Shown: positions 1-4,757 of the stretch, in pieces
Layout of the letters: every line of letters begins with the position of its first letter
Numbering within the stretch: the stretch's first letter is position 1
Assembly: GCA_017557715.1 (NCBI GenBank)
Contig: JAFYYE010000434.1
Location: 1-6,374, forward strand
Length of the DNA stretch: 6,374 nucleotides
Direction of reading: 5' to 3'
Source: Pseudobutyrivibrio sp.
Lineage (GTDB): Bacteria > Bacillota > Clostridia > Lachnospirales > Lachnospiraceae
Program-made: the position numbers and the translations under genes
The notes under the pieces: generated by a model
The model's input: the letters and a program-made list of their open reading frames with translations, nothing else
Told to the model about the DNA's origin: nothing
Database searches by the model: none

Positions 1-534
1 ACGAAGTTCCGGAGCAATTGTCATTGCATCTTCATGAAGCTGATCAGCTGTGATGCCATAGGTATCAAGAAGCTGATTTGTCACCAGAATGCTGGCTCTG
101 CCCTCATCTGAAGCGTCCAAAACAAAGCGATATACCACCGCCATGTCTTCGATGTTCTTGTGCGGAACCTTCTCAAGCATGTCAGCATTTCTCTCTGCTG
201 ATACCACTTCCATGGAAAGCGTCTGTTTCATCTGGTCATAGTCATTGACCTTATCGATATCAAAGCTCTTTGACTCTGCGATTCCCTTCGCAGCCTGATC
301 AGAAGCCCTTTCCACGATATCGATATAATCCCTTCCATCCTCATACGCTGCAAAAGCACTAGTGAGATTGATATTCACACCAATCACACTTCCCGGTGCT
401 TTCACTGTCAAAGCATCATACCCATCGTTCAACTTATCAATGTGCCGAACATCGGTCTCCGCTTCGATTCCCCTGTTTGCAAGATTCTTTAGCACATCCT
501 GCTCCATTTCCTGTTTAAATTTCTCGTAGTCCAT
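1..534 (-). CDS. DUF5688 family protein, N-terminal part (3' end beyond left edge)
   Basis: The frame is open from the ATG at 532-534 to the left edge and gives the first 178 residues. It starts MDYEKFKQEMEQDVLKNL and continues with a mixed alpha/beta, acidic sequence. The start is fixed by a strong ribosome binding site, AAAGGAGG, six bases upstream. The pattern (an N-terminal helix, then an ALTVKAPGS-type strand, a YEDGRDY segment and a VPHKNIEDMAVVYRF segment) matches what I know of DUF5688 proteins. These are common in Lachnospiraceae and often carried on conjugative elements; their function is unknown. No signal peptide or membrane segment is visible. The gene follows a hairpin terminator, so it may be expressed by read-through or from a promoter I cannot place. 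Family members are usually about twice this length, so the gene is probably normal but cut by the window. The family call is from memory of the sequence pattern. Confidence 0.8.
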   Translation of the reverse strand, partial: MDYEKFKQEMEQDVLKNLANRGIEAETDVRHIDKLNDGYDALTVKAPGSVIGVNINLTSAFAAYEDGRDYIDIVERASDQAAKGIAESKSFDIDKVNDYDQMKQTLSMEVVSAERNADMLEKVPHKNIEDMAVVYRFVLDASDEGRASILVTNQLLDTYGITADQLHEDAMTIAPELR

Positions 535-568
535 TGTCTACCTCCTTTGAATAGTGAATAGTTACTGC

Positions 569-616
569 TCAAAATGAGCACAAAAATAGCAGCTATCTCG
601 ATTGAGATAACTGCTA
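569..616 (-). repeat. Dispersed direct repeat, copy A (48 bp)
   Basis: This stretch matches 3314-3360 with only two substitutions and one single-base gap. It carries the hairpin and the U tract plus about 13 further bases (TCAAAATGAGC). The extra conserved bases show that the element is a copied unit and not just two unrelated terminators. Confidence 0.75.
582..616 (-). terminator. Hairpin terminator or attenuator, copy A of a repeated element
   Basis: Arms 587-599 and 604-616 form a 13-pair stem with a four-base loop. The single imperfect pair is a G-U wobble in minus-strand RNA. Five U residues follow directly (A tract at 582-586 on the plus strand). It lies 37 bases beyond the stop of the small membrane-protein gene and about 50 bases before the DUF5688 start, so it should end the upstream transcript or attenuate the downstream one. 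A second small dyad, TGCTCA-AAA-TGAGCA (566-580), follows it in transcription order. Nearly the same sequence recurs at 3314-3360. Confidence 0.7.
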
Positions 617-652
617 TGTAACGTTCAATATTCATTTAGGTCGACAAATTTG

Positions 653-970
653 TTAAACTCTATATTTCTTTTCTATAAAAATGTAGGAAATAATTATAGC
701 AATCACAAGCAAAAAAGCTCCTAATACTATAACTATAAAAACAGGAGAATTCTGCTCACAAAATAGAAATGGTAACCCCAAAAACTCAAGTAACAATGCA
801 AATACAAACCATAGGATTGCCACTGCTTTATTATACTTCTTAATGTCAGCAACAATTGGAGGCTTAGCAAAAGTAAAAAATCCTACAGGTTCTTTTGCGC
901 GTAAGCAAGAAATACCGATAACAACAAAACTAAAAGAAACAACAGTCCAGATAATAAATCCAATTATCAT
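653..970 (-). CDS. Small three-helix membrane protein of unknown function
   Basis: The 105-residue product has three hydrophobic stretches, about residues 2-22, 48-70 and 76-99, and ends in a basic IEKKYRV tail that would face the cytoplasm under the positive-inside rule. A cytoplasmic or external loop between helices 1 and 2 carries KEPVGFF and a KYNKAVAILW segment. This layout (KxPVGF, then D-KKYN-AV, then three helices) is familiar from short uncharacterized membrane proteins of clostridia, possibly DUF3784-like; I am not certain of the family number. The start is supported by AGGAGGG seven bases upstream. It is preceded by a 166-base gap after the acetyltransferase gene and followed by a hairpin terminator, so it may be its own transcription unit. 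It is visibly richer in A/T than the mobility genes. No function can be assigned. Confidence 0.75.
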   Translation of the reverse strand: MIIGFIIWTVVSFSFVVIGISCLRAKEPVGFFTFAKPPIVADIKKYNKAVAILWFVFALLLEFLGLPFLFCEQNSPVFIVIVLGAFLLVIAIIISYIFIEKKYRV

Positions 971-990
971 TTTTTCCCTCCTACAAATTT

Positions 991-1010
991 GAAGTTGCGC
1001 GATTAACTTC
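991..1010. promoter_or_regulatory. Small dyad upstream of the membrane-protein gene
   Basis: GAAGTT (991-996) and AACTTC (1005-1010) are a perfect six-base inverted repeat with an eight-base spacer, ending about 20 bases before the ATG at 970. It could be an operator or a leader hairpin near the ribosome binding site. Dyads this short arise by chance, and I see no clean -35/-10 pair next to it. Confidence 0.25.
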
Positions 1011-1067
1011 CAATATAAACGGCGATACCCTTTTTCTGTGCTACATAAAAATAGCCTATTTTACCTG

Positions 1068-1087
1068 AAAAAGCGAATAAATATTCG
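1068..1087 (-). terminator. Possible weak terminator after the acetyltransferase gene
   Basis: CGAATA (1074-1079) and TATTCG (1082-1087) form a short A/T-rich dyad. In minus-strand RNA it is followed by C and five U residues (1068-1072). It lies 49 bases beyond the acetyltransferase stop. The stem is short and weak, so it could equally be an operator for the membrane-protein gene. Confidence 0.35.
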
Positions 1088-1136
1088 ATACTAACAGCAC
1101 TACATCATCTGGATTTATTAATGTATTTTTCAATAC

Positions 1137-1661
1137 TTACATAAAATTAAATACATAATGCTGCTTTATAACGCCATCTTCTTCAAATTCGTTAGCCAAA
1201 ACACCACCGCAGCTCTTAGCCGTACTTGCTGAAGCGATATTGTCTTTATCACAAGCAACAACTACTTGCTTAAGTGGAATCTGCTTAGCAAATTCTAAGC
1301 AAAGTTCTAATTGAGCTATGCCATACCCCTTTTTTCTTTCAGAAGGTCGTATGCCATAAGCAATATGTCCACCGTTTTTCAACTCGTCTGTTAACGAATG
1401 ATGTATCTTAATACATCCAATGAGTTTTCCATCCGAGATACGTTTGGAGAAAAATGTGCTTGTTTGGACACCAGTCTTTGGATTCAGATTCCTGATTGTG
1501 TTTATGTGATTCAGCCATTCTTCATAACTATCAAAAAATGCCAATCCTCCAGTACCATGAACCTGCATATCACCATAATCAAAATGTTCCTTCTTGTATA
1601 AAATAATTTGTTTTTCCATATCTCTAGAAGGAAATACTAATTCTAATTCCTGCTTGCTCAT
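1137..1661 (-). CDS. GNAT family N-acetyltransferase
   Basis: The 174-residue protein should transfer an acetyl group from acetyl-CoA to an amine; the substrate cannot be read from the sequence. Residues 98-120 form the acetyl-CoA-binding motif A, with the R-K-K-G-Y-G-I-A loop at 109-116 matching the Q/RxxGxG/A signature. Residues 136-155 (ACDKDNIASASTAKSCGG) form motif B, in the CDxDNxAS...GG form typical of clostridial GNATs. The N-terminal part has the TxGLxxFxxYEEWL segment seen in one common subgroup. Length is normal and the gene looks intact. The ATG is preceded by AGGG at a workable distance, a weak site. A 62-codon open frame upstream overlaps it by ATGA, but I doubt that frame is a gene. 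The neighbours give no clue to the substrate; GNATs are frequent cargo on mobile elements. Confidence 0.88.
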   Translation of the reverse strand: MSKQELELVFPSRDMEKQIILYKKEHFDYGDMQVHGTGGLAFFDSYEEWLNHINTIRNLNPKTGVQTSTFFSKRISDGKLIGCIKIHHSLTDELKNGGHIAYGIRPSERKKGYGIAQLELCLEFAKQIPLKQVVVACDKDNIASASTAKSCGGVLANEFEEDGVIKQHYVFNFM

Positions 1662-1686
1662 CTATTTTCCCTGTTAATATTTTTAA

Positions 1687-1715
1687 TTGACATACGCATA
1701 ATATCACTAGATAAT
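1687..1715 (+). promoter_or_regulatory. Near-consensus sigma-70/sigma-A promoter facing right (antisense to neighbours)
   Basis: TTGACA (1687-1692) is followed after exactly 17 bases by GATAAT (1710-1715), matching 11 of 12 consensus positions. Just downstream, CTCTTC (1717-1722) and GAAGAG (1728-1733) form a small dyad near the expected start point. All genes here are on the minus strand, so a transcript would be antisense to the acetyltransferase leader region and the remnants. The longest frame right after it, from 1727, is only 19 codons. In A/T-rich DNA such a match can be accidental. Confidence 0.35.
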
Positions 1716-1750
1716 ACTCTTCCAAATGAAGAGAAGCATTCCCATTTTAT

Positions 1751-1776
1751 TGTATATTTTATGCAAGAAATATACA
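1751..1776. promoter_or_regulatory. 9-bp perfect dyad upstream of the acetyltransferase, operator candidate
   Basis: TGTATATTT (1751-1759) and AAATATACA (1768-1776) are perfect inverted repeats with an eight-base spacer. The site lies about 90-115 bases before the acetyltransferase start, where a promoter would be expected, and the minus strand there reads TTGCAT and TACAAT in and beside the dyad, although their spacing is not ideal. The size and symmetry suit a dimeric helix-turn-helix repressor. No regulator gene lies in the window. Confidence 0.4.
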
Positions 1777-1846
1777 GATTGTTAAAGTATTTGTAAGCAC
1801 GTTTTAACTGGAAGATATTTTCCCTATTATCTTTTATCGTACTCAT

Positions 1847-1906
1847 GGCAGATGCCTCAATTTCCTCAGTATATGAATCCCCGCAGATGTTACAGGTATA
1901 TGTACA
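1847..1906 (-). pseudogene. Remnant resembling a surface-protein CxxCGDSYTEEI repeat
   Basis: Read on the minus strand, these 20 codons give CTYTCNICGDSYTEEIEASA. The pattern YTCxxCGDSYTEEI is a short repeat found in many secreted or cell-wall proteins of Lachnospiraceae and other clostridia, usually after a TxxGxxTY lead-in. Here only one partial unit remains, with no signal peptide or flanking repeats. It directly abuts the NAD synthetase-like remnant, in the same frame but beyond its TAG. The call rests on motif recognition over a short stretch. Confidence 0.5.
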
Positions 1907-1999
1907 CTATCCAAGGACCAGCTCCGATAAATCTCCGGTTCCCACAACTAAGGTATCGTTCATGTTTGCAGCCGCAATCTGAATAATATGGTTTTTCAT
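1907..1999 (-). pseudogene. Remnant resembling NAD(+) synthetase core
   Basis: The frame from the ATG at 1997-1999 reads 30 residues to a TAG at 1907-1909 and contains LVVGTGDLSELVLG, close to the VVGTGDLSELALGW motif of the synthetase domain of NadE. NadE adenylates and amidates nicotinic acid adenine dinucleotide; the domain is about 250 residues, so only about one tenth is left and it cannot be active. The match stops exactly where W and the GDHMSMY segment should follow. The ATG comes three bases after the flavoprotein TGA, with no ribosome binding site of its own. I rate the NadE call as likely, not certain. Confidence 0.55.
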
Positions 2000-2002
2000 G
2001 CT

Positions 2003-3106
2003 TCATTTAGTCTCCATTCCTCGCTTCATTCCGGAATTAGCTGCAAAGAAATACATGAAACGCGGAAATTTATATGCACTGGTGTAAATATCTGAAGAAT
2101 TATCAGATTTGTTTATCCTTTCTCCGAGTGTTACAAGGCTGTCATATACATTCTTTCCCGGGCCATTGCTACCATACTTGATCACAGAACCCATCATTCC
2201 GCCACCACCAATGGCAACACCACCACAATATTCTATACCACATGCTTTGCACCAGTCCTTAACCATGCTCATAAGATTCGCAAGCTGCCTGCTTTCATAA
2301 AAGCCCATATTTGAAACAACATAGACTTTCTTGTCATAAACGCAATGCTTTTCAAAAAGCTCCATAAGTCTGACCACCTGAGATGGAAGACCGTCGACAT
2401 ATAAGGGCATGCCGAAAACAAGCTTCTCTCCTGTCATCAGAATATCAACAAGCTCGTCTAGCTTATTTTCGTACGAGGTCATATTAATAATGGTCACATC
2501 ATCCACCAGTTGTCCCGCGATCACATCCAAGAACTTTTTTGAATTAGCATTCTCACCGCGAAGACTACAGTTTATGAGAATTGTCTTTCCCACAACCACT
2601 GACTCTTTTTTTTGCCCAACAACTTTCTCCGCCTGACATTCCTCGAAGCTGACATCTTCAGGCTTTGTATTAAGGTTTTTTGCTACGGCCTCCACGTACT
2701 TGCAGGCCTTCGCCTTATCTTCCACGGTAAGATCTGCCCCTCTGAACACAAATCGGATTTTCTTATGCTCTTTATATCTGGGTTTGTGATGCATTTCACC
2801 TTTATAAATGCGGAAAAAAGGTAGCAAATAGCCGATACTTCTATCCATAACATTCTTTATAAATCCGCTAAATCCACCATAGGTATATTTACTGATAATA
2901 AGAACTTCATCAGCCTCATGTATGAGTTTACCCATCTGGTCATAGCCATCCTTGATAACACACTGACCAGGAGTTTTGAGCCAGCATCCAAAGCATCCAA
3001 TGCAAGGCCTTATATTCCCATCATCTGAAATGATTTTCCATCCCTCATAATTAGTTGCTACTTTACTCCATTCTTCATTGTTATAATCATGAATTAAAAG
3101 TTTCAT
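2003..3106 (-). CDS. Two-domain flavodoxin/NADPH-dependent FMN reductase-like protein
   Basis: The 367-residue protein holds two flavodoxin-like folds. Domain 1 (about 1-165) carries C35-IG-C38-FG-C41 and C49, the C-x2-C-x2-C-x7-C arrangement seen in iron-sulfur flavoproteins and related NAD(P)H oxidoreductases, followed by the flavin-binding-type SKYTYGGFSGFIKNVMDR at 72-89. Domain 2 (about 172-335) begins ILINCSLRGENANSKKFLD and has GMPLYVDGLPSQVVRLME at 232-249, again the usual phosphate-loop and aromatic loop of this fold. No signal peptide or membrane segment is seen, so it should be a cytoplasmic FMN redox protein; the substrate is unknown. The ATG at 3106 follows GGGGA at seven bases. 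The tail SAYKFPRFMYFFAANSGMKRGM is typical of the group, but homologs I recall go on for some residues (NGL, KKDLY), so the last few residues may have been replaced when the NadE-like remnant was joined. It is preceded by a 500-base region with palindromes and a shared box. Confidence 0.85.
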   Translation of the reverse strand: MKLLIHDYNNEEWSKVATNYEGWKIISDDGNIRPCIGCFGCWLKTPGQCVIKDGYDQMGKLIHEADEVLIISKYTYGGFSGFIKNVMDRSIGYLLPFFRIYKGEMHHKPRYKEHKKIRFVFRGADLTVEDKAKACKYVEAVAKNLNTKPEDVSFEECQAEKVVGQKKESVVVGKTILINCSLRGENANSKKFLDVIAGQLVDDVTIINMTSYENKLDELVDILMTGEKLVFGMPLYVDGLPSQVVRLMELFEKHCVYDKKVYVVSNMGFYESRQLANLMSMVKDWCKACGIEYCGGVAIGGGGMMGSVIKYGSNGPGKNVYDSLVTLGERINKSDNSSDIYTSAYKFPRFMYFFAANSGMKRGMETK

Positions 3107-3160
3107 TATACTTCCCCATTTCTTTCTCCATAGTAAGCTCTACATAGTGCATTTTACTGG

Positions 3161-3192
3161 AATATAATTTGCCTCTAAAAATTCCGATTTGT
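3161..3192 (-). promoter_or_regulatory. Operator-like box upstream of the flavoprotein, shared with the oxidoreductase gene
   Basis: On the minus strand the region starts ACAAATCGGAAT, identical over 12 bases to the sequence upstream of the oxidoreductase gene (4676-4687). The similarity resumes as TAGAG and then TATATT. GGAAT and ATTCC form an inverted repeat around the centre (on the minus strand, 3185-3181 and the copy ending near 3159). It lies about 55-85 bases before the ATG, the place for a promoter or operator. I could not fit a convincing -35/-10 pair. Confidence 0.4.
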
Positions 3193-3206
3193 TGATTCAA
3201 ATTACC

Positions 3207-3275
3207 TTATAAGCTTATCACATCTCATATTTAAAAAAAGAAAATATTTAAAAAAATTAAGGTTATAAGCTTATA
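3207..3275. promoter_or_regulatory. Pair of TTATAAGCTTAT palindromes flanking an A-tract region
   Basis: TTATAAGCTTAT occurs at 3207-3218 and 3263-3274, 56 bases apart. The core ATAAGCTTAT is a perfect 10-base palindrome in both, and the second extends to TATAAGCTTATA (12 bases, 3264-3275). Between them lie two runs of seven A residues around AAATATTT, likely bent DNA. The pair is 100-170 bases upstream of the flavoprotein start. Two operators joined by flexible DNA for a dimeric or tetrameric regulator would explain this; so would chance in A/T-rich sequence. Confidence 0.4.
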
Positions 3276-3313
3276 CCCAAAACTTTTTTATTTTTAGGTA
3301 AAAATATAGGGAG

Positions 3314-3360
3314 TCAAAATGAGCGCAAAAAAGCAGCTACCTCGATTGAGATAACTGCTA
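3314..3360 (-). repeat. Dispersed direct repeat, copy B (47 bp)
   Basis: This is the partner of 569-616, with two substitutions and one gap. Both substitutions preserve the RNA function: one changes a stem pair to a G-U wobble and the other lies outside the stem. Confidence 0.75.
3327..3359 (-). terminator. Hairpin terminator after the chromate-transporter remnant, copy B
   Basis: Arms 3332-3343 and 3348-3359 form a 12-pair stem with two G-U wobbles in minus-strand RNA and a four-base loop, followed by six U residues (A run at 3327-3332). It should end transcripts of the oxidoreductase unit. It sits about 40 bases beyond the stop of the chromate-transporter remnant. Confidence 0.75.
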
Positions 3361-3397
3361 TAAGTAAGGCATAGGCAGCCAATCGCATTTAACAAAA

Positions 3398-3600
3398 TTA
3401 GCAACCAACATAGGTGGCAAGATTCACCATGATTAGGCCGGGTGTGCTCTCGCTCACAGCTATCATGTACGAAAGCATTTCGTCGTCCATCCATGAGAGA
3501 TTACCACGTCTCGAATAAGCGGTATTGCTGCGTATGCTCCGCCAAAAGTAAACAGGCCTATCTTTGCGAAGATCAAAAATAATTCAATAATTATGGGCAT
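3398..3600 (-). pseudogene. Chromate-transporter (CHR family) remnant, frameshifted and truncated
   Basis: From the ATG at 3600 the frame reads MPIIIELFLIFAKIGLFTFG followed by GAYAAIPLIRDVVISHGW, the conserved first segment of CHR half-transporters (FxKIGLFTFGGxYAxIPLI). At about 3485 the frame breaks. The continuation DDEMLSYMIAVSESTPGLIM and then VNLATYVG is clearly the same family, one frame over, and ends at TAA 3398-3400. Homologs have HGWMDDE, so one GATG unit of a tandem GATGGATG was probably lost. The invariant-looking STPGP has become STPGL. About 66 of the usual 180 or so residues remain, so the inner-membrane ion transporter is dead. It has a GAAGGA ribosome binding site and begins 20 bases after the oxidoreductase stop, so it was once the second gene of that operon. 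CHR genes often come as adjacent half-size pairs; no partner is present here. Confidence 0.8.
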
Positions 3601-3620
3601 TTAATATCCTTCTTTCCTTT

Positions 3621-4601
3621 TTACTCTTCCTCAGGATATTTCAATCCCCATTCATTTCTAAGCCTTGTCATAATATCCATTACATCAATCGAATACTGTA
3701 GTTTCATAACAGAAGCATCTCCGCTATTAATTGCTGTTTCCATATCTGTAAGCTCATAGTACAAAGCATCTGCCGTATTCCCTGCTGATATTTCCCTTTT
3801 TTCGCCGGTTACGGCATCTGTAATAATCGCTTTATCAGCACGTGGAAACTCCATTATCTCTATATAGCCCTTTTCACAACTTATCATTGCTCGTTTAGGT
3901 TGCTTTGAGTGCATGGTAAGAGCTACCGTTGCCATCTGATCCTTATCATTTTGTAATAGAATAGTCGCCTGCTCATCAACTCCGGTCGGTGCACTCTTCC
4001 ACTGGCTCATCAGATTTTCGGGTTTTTCTTCCATGAAACTACGGACAATGCTTAGGGCATATACTCCAATATCAAGCATTGCTCCACCTGCCAATTCTCG
4101 ATTAAAGAACCTGTTCTTCATATCATAATCTTTGAAGCTTCCAAAGTTCACCGTTATCATCTGAACTTTTCCAAGCTCTCCATTTTCTATAATCTTCCAC
4201 AGTTCCTTGTATATCGGCATGTGCCAAATTGTCATTGCTTCTGCAAGTATAAGGCCTCTTTCATTTGCCAGGCTGATCATTTCGCATAGTTCTGAAGAAT
4301 TCAAAGTGATAGATTTTTCAACCAGGATGTGTTTACCATTTTCCAAAGCTTTCTTCATAAAACCATAATGGGTATTATGAGGAGTCGTTATGTAGATAAT
4401 ATCCACATCTTCATCGGCAAACATTTCATCGATTGACGGATAGACTTTTTCAATACCATACTTTTCTGCAAAAGCAACCGCTTTATCATAGGTTCGATTT
4501 CCTACTGCATAAAGAGATTTACCCATTTTCTGAAGACCTGCAGCCATTTCATTTGCAATTACACCTGTTCCCAGTACAGCCCATTTTATCTCTTTGCTCA
4601 T
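3621..4601 (-). CDS. Gfo/Idh/MocA family NAD(P)-dependent oxidoreductase
   Basis: The 326-residue protein has the family's two domains. The N-terminal Rossmann domain shows AVLGTGVIA (8-16) for dinucleotide binding, then TTPHNTHY (72-79) and the EKS variant of the EKP motif at 95-97, whose lysine is the usual catalytic residue. The C-terminal alpha/beta domain carries GGAMLDIGVYAL (172-183), the GGxxxDxGxY signature with the catalytic acid. The LAEAMTIWHMPIYKEL segment (119-134) resembles the dihydrodiol-dehydrogenase-like branch, whose members reduce or oxidise sugars and related polyols. The actual substrate is unknown. Length is standard and the gene is intact. AAGGAGA lies 13 bases before the ATG, a longish but usable spacing. 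An operator-like dyad lies 50-77 bases upstream, and a hairpin after the neighbouring coupling-protein gene isolates it. The chromate-transporter remnant follows closely. Confidence 0.9.
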   Translation of the reverse strand: MSKEIKWAVLGTGVIANEMAAGLQKMGKSLYAVGNRTYDKAVAFAEKYGIEKVYPSIDEMFADEDVDIIYITTPHNTHYGFMKKALENGKHILVEKSITLNSSELCEMISLANERGLILAEAMTIWHMPIYKELWKIIENGELGKVQMITVNFGSFKDYDMKNRFFNRELAGGAMLDIGVYALSIVRSFMEEKPENLMSQWKSAPTGVDEQATILLQNDKDQMATVALTMHSKQPKRAMISCEKGYIEIMEFPRADKAIITDAVTGEKREISAGNTADALYYELTDMETAINSGDASVMKLQYSIDVMDIMTRLRNEWGLKYPEEE

Positions 4602-4650
4602 ATTTTTCTCGAATCTCCTTCCCTGTAGTTCATCTGTCTTATAATCAGTT

Positions 4651-4687
4651 ATTCTGTAATATAGGTACTCTACAGATTCCGATTTGT
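4651..4687 (-). promoter_or_regulatory. Operator-like dyad and shared box upstream of the oxidoreductase
   Basis: ATTCTGTA (4651-4658) and TACAGATT (4671-4678) are inverted repeats matching at seven of eight positions across a 12-base spacer, a size usual for TetR-type dimers. The 12-mer ATTCCGATTTGT (4676-4687) overlaps the dyad and recurs upstream of the flavoprotein gene. A TATATT hexamer on the minus strand lies inside the dyad and could be a -10 element, so binding would block transcription. The regulator is not in the window. Confidence 0.45.
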
Positions 4688-4747
4688 AAAAATAAGCACC
4701 TCTCCGTGCTCTAATAATCTTACCATATTACTCATTAGAAGAGGTGC
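4688..4747 (-). terminator. Terminator after the coupling-protein remnant
   Basis: GCACCTCT (4696-4703) and AGAGGTGC (4740-4747) form a perfect eight-pair stem, and CTAAT (4711-4715) with ATTAG (4734-4738) can extend it. In minus-strand RNA the stem is followed by UUAUUUUU. It starts 11 bases after the coupling-protein stop. The large loop is unusual for a simple terminator. Confidence 0.6.
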
Positions 4748-4757
4748 CTAAATTCCA

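Larger units (their letters stand above)
1662..2002. other. Gene-poor interval made of remnants and possible regulatory sites
   Basis: The 341 bases between the flavoprotein stop and the acetyltransferase start contain no intact gene I can support. From right to left they hold a NAD synthetase-like remnant, a surface-repeat-like remnant, a very A/T-rich stretch with a 9-base perfect dyad (1751-1776), and a near-consensus promoter facing right (1687-1715). A minus-strand frame continues from the surface-repeat piece through the ATG at 1846 to a TGA at 1658. Its 62 codons give a lysine-, asparagine- and isoleucine-rich sequence with no recognisable domain. The 10-mer AGGGAAAATA occurs twice on the minus strand (1663-1672 and 1816-1825), the first as the likely ribosome binding site of the acetyltransferase. 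Confidence 0.6.

Noticed and set aside
1119..1137. GTATT-TTTC-AATAC hairpin at the acetyltransferase stop as a terminator
   Set aside because: The stem is five A/T-rich pairs and is not followed by a U tract in minus-strand RNA.
1658..1846. A 62-codon minus-strand frame overlapping the acetyltransferase start by ATGA
   Set aside because: It has no convincing ribosome binding site, no recognisable domain, a composition like A/T-rich noncoding DNA, and it is continuous upstream with a gene remnant.
2109..2824. Three plus-strand frames of 63 to 75 codons
   Set aside because: They lie entirely opposite the flavoprotein gene, lack ribosome binding sites and match no family I know.
3207..3360. 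The palindromes and hairpin as part of a CRISPR array or an origin
   Set aside because: There are only two spaced palindromes and one hairpin, with no regular repeat-spacer pattern and no iteron series or replication gene.
3294..3494. A 66-codon minus-strand frame beginning MDGRRNAFVHD
   Set aside because: It is the wrong frame of the chromate-transporter remnant, and it runs through the terminator hairpin. The frame beside it carries the clear family homology.
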